Shown here: positions 24,605 through 36,053 of the stretch, piece by piece | Layout: every line of letters begins with the position of its first letter | Numbering within the stretch: the stretch's first letter is position 1 | From: Myotis daubentonii | Taxonomy: Eukaryota; Chordata; Mammalia; Chiroptera; Vespertilionidae | DNA: 64,000 nucleotides | Assembly: GCF_963259705.1 (NCBI RefSeq) | Contig: NC_081842.1 | Coordinates: forward strand, 34,561,796-34,625,795 | Direction of reading: 5' to 3' | Notes under the pieces: generated by a model | What the model saw: only the letters and a program-made list of their open reading frames with translations | The model's database searches: none | What the model was told of the DNA's origin: nothing | Made by a program: the position numbers and the translations under genes

Positions 24605-25860
24605 CTAGGGGCCCAGTGCACGAAATTCGTGCACTGGGTGGGGGGGGGGAGTGTCCCTCAGCCCAGCCTGCCCCCTCTCACATACTGGGAGCCCTCAGGC
24701 GTTGACCCCCATCACCCTCCAATTGCAGGATCGGCCCCTTGCCCAGGCCTGACGCCTCTGTCAGAGGCGTCAGGCCTGGGCAGGGGACCCTCATTTCCCC
24801 CCATCACTGGTTCTGCCCCCAGCCCAGGCCTGATGCCTCTGGCCCAGGCGTCAGGCCTGGGCAGGGGACCCCCAGACCCCTCCGATTGCTGGCTCTGCCC
24901 CTTGCCCAGGCCTGATGCCTCAGCCAGAGGCGTAGACCCCCATCACCCTCCGATCGCCTGATTGGCCCCTTGCCCAGGCCTGACGCCTCCGCCAGAGGTG
25001 TCAGGCTTGGACAGGGGACCCCCATCTCCCCCCGGTCACTGGCTCTGACCCCGCCCAGGCCTGAGGCCTCTGGCCCAGGAATCATGCCTGGGCAGGGGAC
25101 CCCCATCTCCCTCTGATCACTTGCTCCACCCCGTGCCCAAGCCTGACGCCTCTGACCCAGGCTTCAGGCCTGGGCAAGGGGACCATCATATCCCCCCAAT
25201 CCCCGGCTCCGCCCCCCACCCAGGCCTGATGCCTCGGCCAGAGGAGTTGACCCTCATCACCCTCTGATCACCAATCACCGGATCGGCGTCAGGCCTGGGC
25301 AGGGGACCCTCAGCTCCCCGCGGTTGCAGGCTCCGCCCCTGTCCAGGCCTAATGCCTCTGGCTAAGGCGTCCGGCTCGGGCAGCGGGGACCCGCAGCTGC
25401 AGCGGCCCCGCGATCATGGGCTTCACTTTAGGCCCAGGCAAGGGGCCCCTAGCTCCCGGGACTGTCAGCTTCGACCGTGCCCAGCTCCCATCACTGGCTC
25501 CACCCCTACTTCCTGCTATCACTGGCCAGGGCGGCAAAAGCGCCTGATTCTCCGATCATGGCTGGGGGGCAGGGCAAAGGCCCCAGGGCCGCCTTTGCCC
25601 TGCCCCCCAGCTCTTAGCTCCCCCCTGGGTTTCTGATCACTGTCAGTGGCAGGGGGCTTCTTCCTGCTTTCCCTTTCGCCTCCCTGCATTGTGCCTACAT
25701 ATGCAAATTAGCTGCCATCTTGTCGGCAGTTAACTGCCAATCTTAGTTGGCAGTTAACTGCCAATCATAGTTGGCAGTTAATTTGCATATAGCCCTGATT
25801 AGCCAATGAAAAGGGTATCGTCGTACGCCAATTACCATTTTTCTCTTTTATTAGTGTAGA
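24605..25860 (-). mobile_element. Non-autonomous Helitron with hairpin minisatellite, minus strand
   Basis: The 5' end (25860) reads TCTACACTAATAAAAGAG after an A, and the 3' end (24605) reads CAGTGCACGAATTTCGTGCAC..GGGCCCCTAG before a T. Both termini and the A/T target are intact over 1,256 bp. It carries a 5' segment with repeated TTGGCAGTTAACTGCCAA palindromes (about 25725-25790) and a GC-rich tandem array at about 24740-25400. There is no helicase or Rep open frame; the overlapping GC-rich frames on both strands are shadows of the repeat. Confidence 0.93.
24738..25400. repeat. About 82-bp palindromic minisatellite inside a Helitron
   Basis: About eight units begin CCCAGGCCTGA(T/C)GCCTC and return through GAGGCGTCAGGCCTGGG to GCAGGGGACCC. 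Start-to-start spacing is mostly 81-84 bp, with one 68-bp and one 125-bp unit. Unit 1 contains a perfect palindrome with 20-bp arms at 24741-24760 and 24762-24781 around a single T. Confidence 0.9.
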
Positions 25861-27121
25861 TAATAAAAAATCAACTTATTATATATACATATAATGACTA
25901 CAAATTGCTTTAATAGTCACCATCTACTTTCACTGGTTCTGAAACTTCACAATTGTTATCCCATTTTTTATAATTATAGAAAATTTTAGGAGTTTTAAAT
26001 TTCTACTTGGTTCAGTTTGATAAAGGGTCTTTTAAGGAGCCATCAGGGGTTAATTATAGGGAGAAACAGGGGGAGCTCTCTAATTGTATAAATTAATATT
26101 GACTTTGAGAGTGAATGTCAATATCTGCATGCCACATAGTTTTGCTTTCTGCTCCAATTATAGGAAGATCACAGTATGGAATCATAATTTGCTCCCCAAA
26201 CTACCCAGGCCTTCCAGAACACTGCCTGAAATTAAATCTTCTGCGTGTGCATGGCTTATGAAAAATTGAATGGCAGTTCATTTTCACAACACATGACACA
26301 CATAAAAGAAATTATGAATTAATTTTAAACCCTGCTTAGCAGAGTCTTATCAAATTGATGGCACCCTTTGTCTTACTGAAGTCAGGCATCAGAGTTGATA
26401 TGCTTAATTAGAATCAGGCATCTCTAAATGTTTTAGAGTGACAGCTCAGATTATCCTATTGGAACACCCCTCCCATGGTTTGAAGCCTAAAACAAAACAA
26501 GTGGCTTAAAAAGTTGACTGGATATGACTTTCACTTCATGCACTACATTAAGCACATCAAAATGTACTATTATGCTGGATGTTCAAATAAATAAAGCCAA
26601 GGCTCTTAAGGGCTTATTTTTAAGATAAATTGATGGATAGAGATGGACAAATTTTTAAAAAATCTGTATGGGCCTGTGTGTCCTTGACTCTCAAAGGAGT
26701 TTTCTTTAGTTTGTGTTCAAGGGAAAACAACATGGAGTTATAATTGACTGTCCTTCTGCCGTAACCTTTGGCTTATTCAGGAGCTAGCTATGCATTTGAT
26801 GAATTATTTACACTTAGCTTCTCCCATTTTGATCATTTTACTATCCATTAGATGCTATCGTCAGCTTCCAATTGACACCATACCATCAATGCACGTGCAT
26901 TATCCATCTTAAAAGCAACCTAACTTATGAACAACAAATATCCACAGATGGTATGGGACACTGGCTCTTTGTTCCCAGTTCGACATTGACAGGGATTAAG
27001 AGAGCTGCCTACTCCTCCTCTTTCAAAACTTTGATGTTTTTTCTTTATCCACTACTAAGAGAGTTCTTAGGTTTGGGAACATTTTTCCAGGGAAACATCA
27101 TGGTTAATAATATTAGGGGGA
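25861..27121. other. AT-rich unique sequence, nothing recognised
   Basis: No gene or repeat that I can support between the Helitron and the mariner-like element. Confidence 0.5.
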
Positions 27122-27123
27122 TA

Positions 27124-27404
27124 CAATGGGGCCTTGACTTACGAGTTTAATTCATTCCGTGACGGAGCTCATAACTCAAATTACTCGTATGTCAAATCAA
27201 AAAGTGAACGAGTGAGACACGTGATGCTGGGCTGATGTTGTGGTGTTCACTGTGACGTTTGCTGGGCCAACTAGCGGTGGGGTATCTGAAGCTGGCTCGT
27301 AACCCGAATTTTAGTTCGCAACTCAAAGCAAAAAATCGGCCGAGAGATGGCTTGTATCTCGAAAAACTCATTAGTTGGGACACTCGTAAGTCAAGGCCCC
27401 ACTG
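27124..27404. mobile_element. Tc1/mariner-superfamily MITE
   Basis: The left end CAATGGGGCCTTGACTTACG and the inverted right end CAGTGGGGCCTTGACTTACG differ at one position and extend to at least 24 bp. TA dinucleotides flank both sides (27122-27123 and 27405-27406), as expected for Tc1/mariner (including pogo/Tigger) insertion. It is 281 bp and has no transposase. Retained CpGs suggest it is not very ancient. Confidence 0.88.
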
Positions 27405-27406
27405 TA

Positions 27407-30400
27407 TATATTTAAATATATATTAAATTTTAACTATCTGTATTTTTGGCAGCTTATAATGACTGCTCTACTGTTTTAGAGCCAAGAGTTATGGTCAATC
27501 AAGTTTAGAGTCACATCTGCTTAATTAACTCATAAAAGTAACGCCAGAAAGAAACTCACTCTAATGGTATTGGTTTAAAGAACTATTAAAAATGTAAACA
27601 CGAAGTGTAAGACTGATTGGAACTAGCCTCGTTGTCATTATAAGCTGAGGGTGAAATGCCTCAAGTTTAGTTCATACGATTATGATGTGGTTTAGATTTC
27701 ACTGTATTTTCAGCATATACTGGTCTCAGAATAGCACTAACAATTATTGAAAGTGGCATGGGCTTTATAGTTTAAGGTTCAATATTAAGGATTTTTGTTT
27801 TTATTTTAATTTGGAGAAAAAATTGTTTTCGTCCACTAAGAGCAAAATGCAATCCAAAGAGATGTGAAAGCCTCATGCCTATAAGAACAAAGTTGTGTTA
27901 GTTTCCCTTTTATATACTCGTTTATTACAGCTCCAAATATTTCCTTGCATGACTCACTGAATCTTCCATAGAAATAGTAATATTCGTGACAACCCTAAAA
28001 GATACAAACCTTGGAGTTAGTGTTAAAACTAAATTTTCATATATGAATTCATTATGATTACCGGTTTTCTTACTCAATTCTCTTCCTGGACTGATAGTTT
28101 AGTATATTGGTGGCCCTGAAAGTAATAAAGAACATAAAGTATTCAAACCTGTTTCTTTGGGAGGACTCCCATATTAATTACCTTTTTAAAGGGACCTTAT
28201 GTATTTCTCTACTCTTGTAACTACAGTGCGACCTTGGATTTTCATAACCAGACTTTAGTTCTTTAGGCTTTTAATGCAGCTCCCAGAACTCTCACCAGGA
28301 AAACACCCCAGCTCAGGAGAGCACCTAAGGCTAGAAGTAAATTTCAGTGAAAGGACAACACAATCAGTTACATTCCAGCTCTTTTCTCTTCCTGGGGTAC
28401 TTGGAGTGTCTGCTCCTCCTTGAGTTGAGTAACCTTTTGTGTCATCTGCTTCAGGTACTCTAATAATTGAAAATGAACCAAATGATTGAAGCTTTCGGAG
28501 GAGTTCAAATTCTTTACTTTGGGAAGTTTGAGCTTTTGTGTTTTACAAGCAAATTTCCTTCCCTGCCATCTGATTTTTCACATCTCCTGCTATTATTGCC
28601 TGTAAAAGTGAGAACAGCAGTCAGGGAGCCAAACAAGGCTTCCCAAGTGTGAAGCAGTGGCATCCTGTTATTCCAGAATGACTTTCAGGAAGCAATGCTG
28701 GCTTTCCACTTAACAGTTAATGTCTTTCTGCTGCTAAAGAATTATTCACTACATCGTAAAACAGGGGGGAAGTAATCTCTTCTTCACATCATTAGTAATA
28801 AATATGATTGCTTATATTTTCCAAGAGGAGTGACAGGAAACGCAGATAATGAGCAACAATTTGACAGACACATATAAATGTGCCTGTTAATATTAGACAA
28901 AGCAAAATACAAAATAAGGACCTGAAACATTTCAGCATTTCTTATAATAAAATCAAATTTTAAGTATCCAGTTACTATAACCAAAAATGTTTGGTCCCTG
29001 TACAAGGAGAATGAAAATAAATATCCCAGGAAGAAAGCATTACACCTCCTCCTTAGAAGAAATCAGTCCTTGTAAGATAATGTATGTTCATATTTTACTT
29101 CATTCTAAATTGAAAAAAAACATGAATGATCATATGGAATAAAAATATCATATTAACAAAGGAAAAAAACTGAACTTCCATCTGAAGCTGTTTACATAGG
29201 CAACGTGAAGTTGGGGGAAACCCTCCCTTCAGTTTCACTCTGAGGCTCTATGCTGGACTGAAGAGGGGAAGTGGCCTGGCAGCCTTCTCTGGTCCTGCAG
29301 AGGTTGATTGGGATGAAACATTAGCAGTCAATCTCTCTCCTACACACAGGGTGTTCACTCACTATCAAGGGTGATGTTTGACTGGCAAGACTGTGAGGGA
29401 AGGGGGATGAGATTAGAATTAGAAAGGAGGGTGCCCGAATCCAATCTAATTGACTGTTCTATGATCAATTTAAATTCAGCTGAAAAGTTGTGAAATTCTA
29501 CTGCTTAAACTCTCGCTCTAGAATTCCCAGGCTTCTGACTATACCTTTGCTCCTTTCCAGGTCTTTCTAGCCTGACATTTTGATGTGTTTTAACCATCTG
29601 TTTTATATCTTTGCTCACCTTCCTAGACTATTAGCTCATTGAAGGAAATGGCCATGCCAAATTCATATTGGTTGTCCAGAGTCATATTGGTTGTCTAGAG
29701 TTGGAACTCAGTAATTATTATTGGTATACATGGACATAAAATAAAGAGAACAGTCTTAAATAAAGTTTTCTATTTGTTCTGTCTGAGAGTTTTCTGGGTA
29801 ACTTAATAATTGACAAATTCTGACGGTGAGGAGAAAATAAGATGGAGGCCAATTTTTGAATAATTTAGATCCTTAAGCCACTTTACCTGGACTTAAATGG
29901 AAATTTGATTGGATTGCTTTCATCCAATCTGGGCTTCATTTGACCTGATTTGAAAGTCAATAGCATGATCTGCTAGAAGAACTCTAATCTATGCCTCATC
30001 TGCTTGATTTCAGGAGTCTTTAGGAACTTCTGAAATAGAAGGGTGTTTTCCATGGTGCCTCTGCTTTCTTTGGAGGGGATGGTGGGAAAAAGAACCAGAA
30101 ATCACTCTATGGTGACAGCAGTTGCATCTGTGCAGCGATCAGTGTTTTATCCGACACCTCAATCCTAACATATACTTTTTTTTTTTATGTGGGTGTAAAC
30201 CTAATTTCCTTGTGCATAATGTTAGTGCCTCTGAAGTTTACAGAGCTGGCTGAAATCTGCACTAAGTGGTTTGGGAATAAAAGCTTTCCTTGTCATTATT
30301 TGCACAGTCTGTAGTATCCAGCTGCCAACCCATGCCATATTATTTGTGTGATGCTAGGTGACAGTCTGTGTTGAGTTTTAGCTATGATTCTTGACATAAT

Positions 30401-30984
30401 TTAATGAGCTGGAATGCCATTTTTCCCTGTAAGAAATATGCACATATTTTTAATGCCAATGGGAAGTTGTTTATTTTGCACATATAGTATTTTTTTAATC
30501 CAGGATTTCTACTCTTAACACATATTAACATGATTCATTCGGCATATAGATGTACTTTTTCCCACTTGCGTTTATGAGAGGTTTAGTTTTCAGCATAACC
30601 CAGGGAGGAAAATGTACCCACTTGGTTGCACAAGGCTTGCTTCTCGCCTACTCTTCCTAATTAGCTTTTAACAAGCTGTCAATCTTCCACTCTATACGTT
30701 GCATTTATAAGGGAAGGACAAGGATGTGTTGCCGTCTCCCTGTGAATGTAGACTGCTTCTTAAGGGAAGCATATCTGGGCTGTCAAGGTGGGTTTGGCAC
30801 CACCACATTGAGTCAAATACAATGTGATTTTTGCCTGGTGCCATAAACCGATGCTGAGTACATATTTGTGTCTGTGTCATCTGTCCTTTTCCTTAGAGAT
30901 GTCGTCAGCTTCTTCCACACAGACCCACTTTCACATAATACGAAAAAGCCCACTCCGTGTTTTTTCTTTGTGAAATTAGATTTT
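27407..30984. other. Unique sequence, no gene seen
   Basis: Open frames are all under 75 codons. The moderately GC-rich pockets at 28230-28460 and 29190-29420 have no coding or repeat identity that I recognise. Confidence 0.45.
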
Positions 30985-31720
30985 TAAAAATAACTGTTTT
31001 TTTCCTAATAGAAGTAATATTCATTCAATTGAAAGAGACATAAGCAATTCAGAAAAGTATACTGAATAAACCAAAATAATCTGTTAATTCACCATACAGC
31101 TAACCAATTTAATATTTTAGTGCATTCCTTTTGAGGATTCTGTAAGGGTTTGTATGTGCTTATGTGTGTGTTTATGTGTGAATCTACATACAGATATTTA
31201 TTGTTTTATTTATAGAAAAGGTAACTTTTACATATTTTTATAGTGTGCATTTTTATGTAGCAATAGGTAGTTCATGAACCTTTCTCATGTCAGTAAGTGT
31301 TGTTTACAGTATGATTTTTAGTAACCTCTTACATGGCAATGCGATCACTTACTTAACCTCTCTCCCTATCTGTAGACAGTTAGCTCATTTCTCACGTAGT
31401 GCTATGCAAAAATTATTTCTGTGCATTTCCTGAACCATGTCTTTAGGACCTATTCCTAGACATGGAATTACTGGATCAAAAGTTATGCATATTTTGGATC
31501 TTGTATATTTATCACAAATTTCCCTACAGAAAGATGAACTGTTCTTACACTTCCACTGGTGGAAAAGAAAAGACTTCCTCTGCAGTGGCCTCTATGCACT
31601 GAGATTCTCATTATCTTTAATCATTACCAATAAGACAGGTGAAATATGGAATCATTTTAAAAAATTTACATCGGTGAGGTTCATTGGTTATCATATGTTT
31701 AATGGTCATTTCATTTAGTC
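30985..31720 (-). mobile_element. Ancient L1ME-type ORF2 3' end, minus strand
   Basis: 'gacctattcctagacatgga', 'attactggatcaaaagttat', 'tttccctacagaaagatgaac', 'acttccactggtgg' and 'ggtgaaatatggaatcattt' form a diverged antisense L1 ORF2 C-terminal region. Multiple indels; no usable frame. Confidence 0.65.
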
Positions 31721-31739
31721 ACAAAAACCCAATTCAGGT

Positions 31740-31910
31740 AGAGTGTAGTGTCATGTTTGAGAGTCAGATGGCAAAGTCAGATGGCATGGTCCTCCAAAAT
31801 GTTTCACTCAAGTCATAAGACCTGGGACCATTGTCTTAACTTATCTATATAATGTGGACAATAGTGGTATCTTATCTCACAGATTAGTTGTTAGGATTAA
31901 TATATTCCCA
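31740..31910 (+). mobile_element. MIR SINE, plus strand
   Basis: 'gagagtcagatggc', 'ataagacctgggaccattgt', 'aatgtggacaatagtggtat' and 'agattagttgttaggattaa' follow the MIR order. Confidence 0.65.
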
Positions 31911-32744
31911 TATTATATGTTATATAACATATTCCCAATGTATGATAATAGTAAGAACATTATTAGTACTTTCTATGTGTCAAGCACTATGTATATAGCA
32001 TTTCATATATGTTAATTCTTTTACTATATTATGAAGATATATATAAAGCATGTAATACAACACTTGTTGCATAGTAAACCCTCAGTAAATATCCTGTTAT
32101 TTTATAAATTATGCTTTTTACACAGCATGTGTTACACATAGACTAATGTTATGGATGAAAAATATCACAATATCTTCAAATCATTCACATAGAAATGCTT
32201 TAAAATGTCCGACATAGATGTTAAGTATTGTTAATGGCAATTAAAAACTTGTTTTTAGCTTAATGTATGATAAAATTGCATACATAATGAATGTTCAAAA
32301 AATAGGTTAGTAATATAATTATTATTGACATACCAAGTGCCAGCATTCAGTGTTCATACTCATTACAGCAATGAGCATATACTCATTTAATCTGTATATG
32401 CAATTATAGCAATTGGCATATACATATTAAATGAAGTAGAATCAAGCAGATATCCAGTGACTTGGCACAGTGGAGGCAATCTATCTGGATAGAAAAAAAA
32501 AACACACACACACACAAAAAAAGCAACAGTGATTTCTCCATTTTACTCAATCATAGTATCTACTATTATAAGAAATCAAGCCACTGAAAGGCCATACAGT
32601 TAACTATGTTCATTTACTAGTCAATGGCCTGACATTTGGCCTCAAGTAGAGATGAGTGACTGTTTTAAAGTTACCGTCAACAGACATAGAGCTGCCAGAC
32701 AATGGGAAGGCAGCATAAAGGTCAGCTATGAGCACACATGTTCT

Positions 32745-32945
32745 CAGGAAAACCTATCTTCCAACCTCAGGTCTGCCATTTAGAGTTGGTTGGCACTACT
32801 CATTTAACTTAAAGTCTCCAAGCTCTAATTTCTTCATTGACAAAACGAGGATATTTATCTCAGAGGTTAATGTCAGAATTAAATGAAATATGGAATTTTA
32901 AGCATGTAGCATAAGGGCTAGAACCCAAGACACCTAACTAAATGT
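32745..32945 (+). mobile_element. MIR SINE, plus strand
   Basis: 'aacctcaggtctgccattta', 'ttaacttaaagtctccaagc', 'ctaatttcttcattgacaaa', 'tatctcagaggttaatgtca' and 'catgtagcataagggctaga' follow the MIR order. Confidence 0.7.
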
Positions 32946-33302
32946 CGATTGTTGATTTTATAATTGCTACATGGGTTATGTACATTCTGGATTATTCGAC
33001 CTGTGTTCAGGAGATGTCCCCAGATTGCCTTTAAGTTGCCTGCAGAACATAAAACGGAAGGTGATTAAAAGACAAGCAGGTGTATTTTCCTGAAACTCAG
33101 AAAATCTGAGTTTGAAAAATCAATTTGTACATGGTATATGAGTGAGTAAACAGAAAATTATAAAAGTTTCAGGAGAAAGATAGTCCCTGATAAAGTGGGA
33201 GTATTGGAATAGGACCTAGGACACAGGAAAGGAAAATCTTTCATAGAAAGGAAGTCATCTCTGCCATAGCAACAGGAGGGAAGGTTAAAAATGGGTGCAG
33301 CT

Positions 33303-33521
33303 GCCTTAACCGGTTTGGCCCAGTGGATAGAGCGTCGGCCTGTGGACTGGGGGGTCCTAGGTCTGATTACAGTCAAGGGCATGTACCTTGGTTGCGGGCA
33401 CATCCCCAGTGGGAGGTGTGCAGGAGGCAGCTGATTATTGATTCTCTCTCATTGACGTTTCTAACTCTCTATCCTTCTCCCTTCCTTTCTGTAAAAAAAT
33501 CAATAAAATATATTTTTTTAA
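33303..33521 (+). mobile_element. Young Ves SINE, plus strand, with target duplication
   Basis: Near-consensus head ACCGGTTTGGCCCAGTGGAT and full body, ending AATCAATAAAATATATTTTT. A 16-bp duplication AAAAATGGGTGCAGCT flanks it (33287-33302 and 33522-33537), showing L1-mediated insertion. Confidence 0.96.
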
Positions 33522-33539
33522 AAAAATGGGTGCAGCTAG

Positions 33540-35270
33540 ATGCATGCTGATGTTTGTCAAACTGTTCTGAAACTCCAGTAGCCGTGCTTATGAACTATTT
33601 AATGAAGTAATGCTTACTACCCTGATTCTTCCTAGAGTTTTATTTTAAAGTGATTCTAGGTCTAGGAATTTTAACTTATTGCAAACAATGCAAATTTAGG
33701 GTCAATTCAGAAAGATCCTAGCTAAAATAAAGGAATTTGAGGAAACATAATTACGCATTTTAAAATATATATTTTTTAAAAAAATGGAAGATAATTTGTT
33801 AATTTTTTATATCACAATTTTATACTCCAGAAAAGGTTTGCCCTATGTGTAGACATCTCTTTTTACTCTGTTTTATAACTGTAGTCAACCCGTGTAAAAA
33901 ATGGTACATATAAAGAGAAACAGCTAAACAATTAGATAATCAGTATAAATTGACATTTGGAAAAATAGCTCCTCGCACATTCTCTCCAGGCATACAATAC
34001 CCTTTCTATAAGAATAGCCCATTTTTAGATGTCTTTTATTATAGTTGTAAATCCTCAAGGTGTAAATAAATACCCTTTCTGAATATGTTTTTAATTATTT
34101 CAATAATTAGTTGCCAAAAAGGGAACTATATCTATGATGCATCCTTTAGTCATTTTTCTCTTCTAGCAGAAATGATGCATTTAAGAAATATAAGACTTCT
34201 TAATCTACAACATGGGAAAGAGTAAATTGTAAACAAAACATAATTAGAAAGATTTATCTTCCTATATGACTTGGGGCATTTTGTAAGTTAGACTTCTGCT
34301 TATTTATATTTTCAGAAAAATTCCCCTAATAACCAATGCTATAAATGTCAATTTATAGACTCTGAGATAAAAGAGGCATCTGAATTGTGCTTTTTAAACC
34401 TTGCCTTTACTACTTTCACAGTAAAGATGATGAATTGTTAAATGTACTTCAGTTGGTAAAACCAAGTCCTAAAATATGAAGGCATCCTATAAACATGCAG
34501 CTTAAAAAACACTAAAGAATATCTATATGATATTATGTCAGAAAGTGAAGCACGGCATTGCAATAATCCTAAAATGAAAATTAAATAAAAACTAGAATTC
34601 GTAAGGGTTTATTATGGTAGATTTGCCAGGGTGTTGCTAGACTTCAAGGTGTCAGGAGGAAATCATTATGTCTTGCCTTGCCGGATCAATTACCTTTGTT
34701 GCTTCTAATAAATTGTGTCTTCTGATTCTGCTGGATGTTTAACCATCTGTTTCTGGAGAGATTTCCATTTATAGACCTGGAAATTGCTTCAATGAGTACT
34801 TCTTAAGTGTTAGCAATTGAAAGATACAAATAGTTGTTGTGTGGTTGCTATGACTTAGATAAACATTGGTACCCTCTTACCATTTTATATTGAGAATTAG
34901 TACCCTTTTATAATTAAGAAGATGAGGGGAATTTGGTAAAATTATTGTTTTTATTTATCTATAAGATGTTCCAAATAATAATTAATACAGTATTCAATTG
35001 AATTTTTTCAATAAACTGTATTGAACAAATAGAAAAAATTGGGGATATACTTTGAAAATTTGGCTCTGTGAAGGTAGTACTTTCATTCAAGTTTTTTGCC
35101 TCATTTATAAATATTAGGTAAGCATTTGCTGACAAAAAGTATAATTACCAGGAGCTTAAAATATTTTTTGATATTTACACAAGGTTCCAGAATTAGAATA
35201 TATGCTGTAAATTTAATATTATAAAATAGATATGATTTTATGCAAAGGAGAGTTTAAGCAAATATAGTTA
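33540..35270. other. AT-rich unique sequence, nothing recognised
   Basis: No open frame of note and no repeat that I can name. Confidence 0.5.
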
Positions 35271-35272
35271 CA

Positions 35273-35571
35273 CTAGAGGCCGAGTGCACAAATTCATGCA
35301 CTGCACAGGTGGGGTCCCTCAGTCTGGCTGGCAATTGGGGCCGATGGGGGCCATCTCACCCAGTCCTGATCCGGGCCAGCTGGCTGGGGGGAGGGACTAC
35401 GGGTGGTTGGCCAGCTGTGGGAGATTGGCTGTGGGAGCACACTGACCACCATGGGGCAGCTCCTGCATTGAGCATCTGCATCTGCCCCCAGTGGTCAGTG
35501 CACACCATAGCTACCGGCCAGTCATCCGGTCATCAGGTCATAATGGTCGCTTAGGCATATATATATTAAGA
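35273..35571 (-). mobile_element. Non-autonomous Helitron (HeliBat type), minus strand
   Basis: The minus-strand 3' end is the imperfect hairpin GTGCATGAATTTGTGCAC, then TCGGCCTCTAG before a T. The 5' end reads TCTTAATATATATATGCCTA. The base before TC is G instead of the usual A, so either that flank mutated or the 5' boundary is a few bases off. Length 299 bp; non-coding. Confidence 0.85.
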
Positions 35572-35807
35572 CTTATTGTTAAGAGGTTTTAATAAAAAAA
35601 TAAAATGTTTGTATTTACTTAACTAGATTTTACATGAAAATGTGTCTCTAACTGGGAAAAATAAATACTAAAATTTTTTTCTTTGGAAAATTAGTGGTAA
35701 TTTTTCAGTTATTAATATTAGTCTAATACATGCATATATTACCTGATAATATCAGACTTTATATTTTTATTTTCATTTTTAACAGTACATATAGATTAGT
35801 ATATTAA

Positions 35808-36049
35808 CCCTCTTAGTGCCGGGGAGCGCGATGGGCAATTTTTTTTTTCTACTAGTATTTTATAATACAATCAGCAAACAATATATGTCAAAGATTAAAC
35901 AAATGTAGCAAAGGTTTCCTTAAGTTTTTGAATATGTAACTTCATTTACTTGCAATTCATAATTTTTTTTCCTAAACTGCTGTAAAATCAGCAAAAATGC
36001 CTTGGCAATTTTAGCATAGTTCCTAGGATATTGGTTGGCACTCAAAGGG
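35808..36049. mobile_element. Non-autonomous piggyBac-like element
   Basis: Flanked on both sides by TTAA (35804-35807 and 36050-36053). Ends: CCCTCTTAGTGCCGGGG on the left and, read inward from the right, CCCTTTGAGTGCCAACC, an inverted repeat with two differences in the first 13 bases. TTAA targets and CCCTTTG-like ends are diagnostic of piggyBac-type transposons. The 242-bp interior is AT-rich and non-coding. Confidence 0.82.
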
Positions 36050-36053
36050 TTAA

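Noticed and set aside
24738..25400. CRISPR-like repeat array
   Set aside because: Units are a diverged GC-rich minisatellite inside a Helitron, without short identical repeats and unique spacers, in a mammalian context.
24605..25860. Autonomous Helitron with Rep/helicase
   Set aside because: Only 1.26 kb and mostly minisatellite; no helicase or Rep motifs in any frame.
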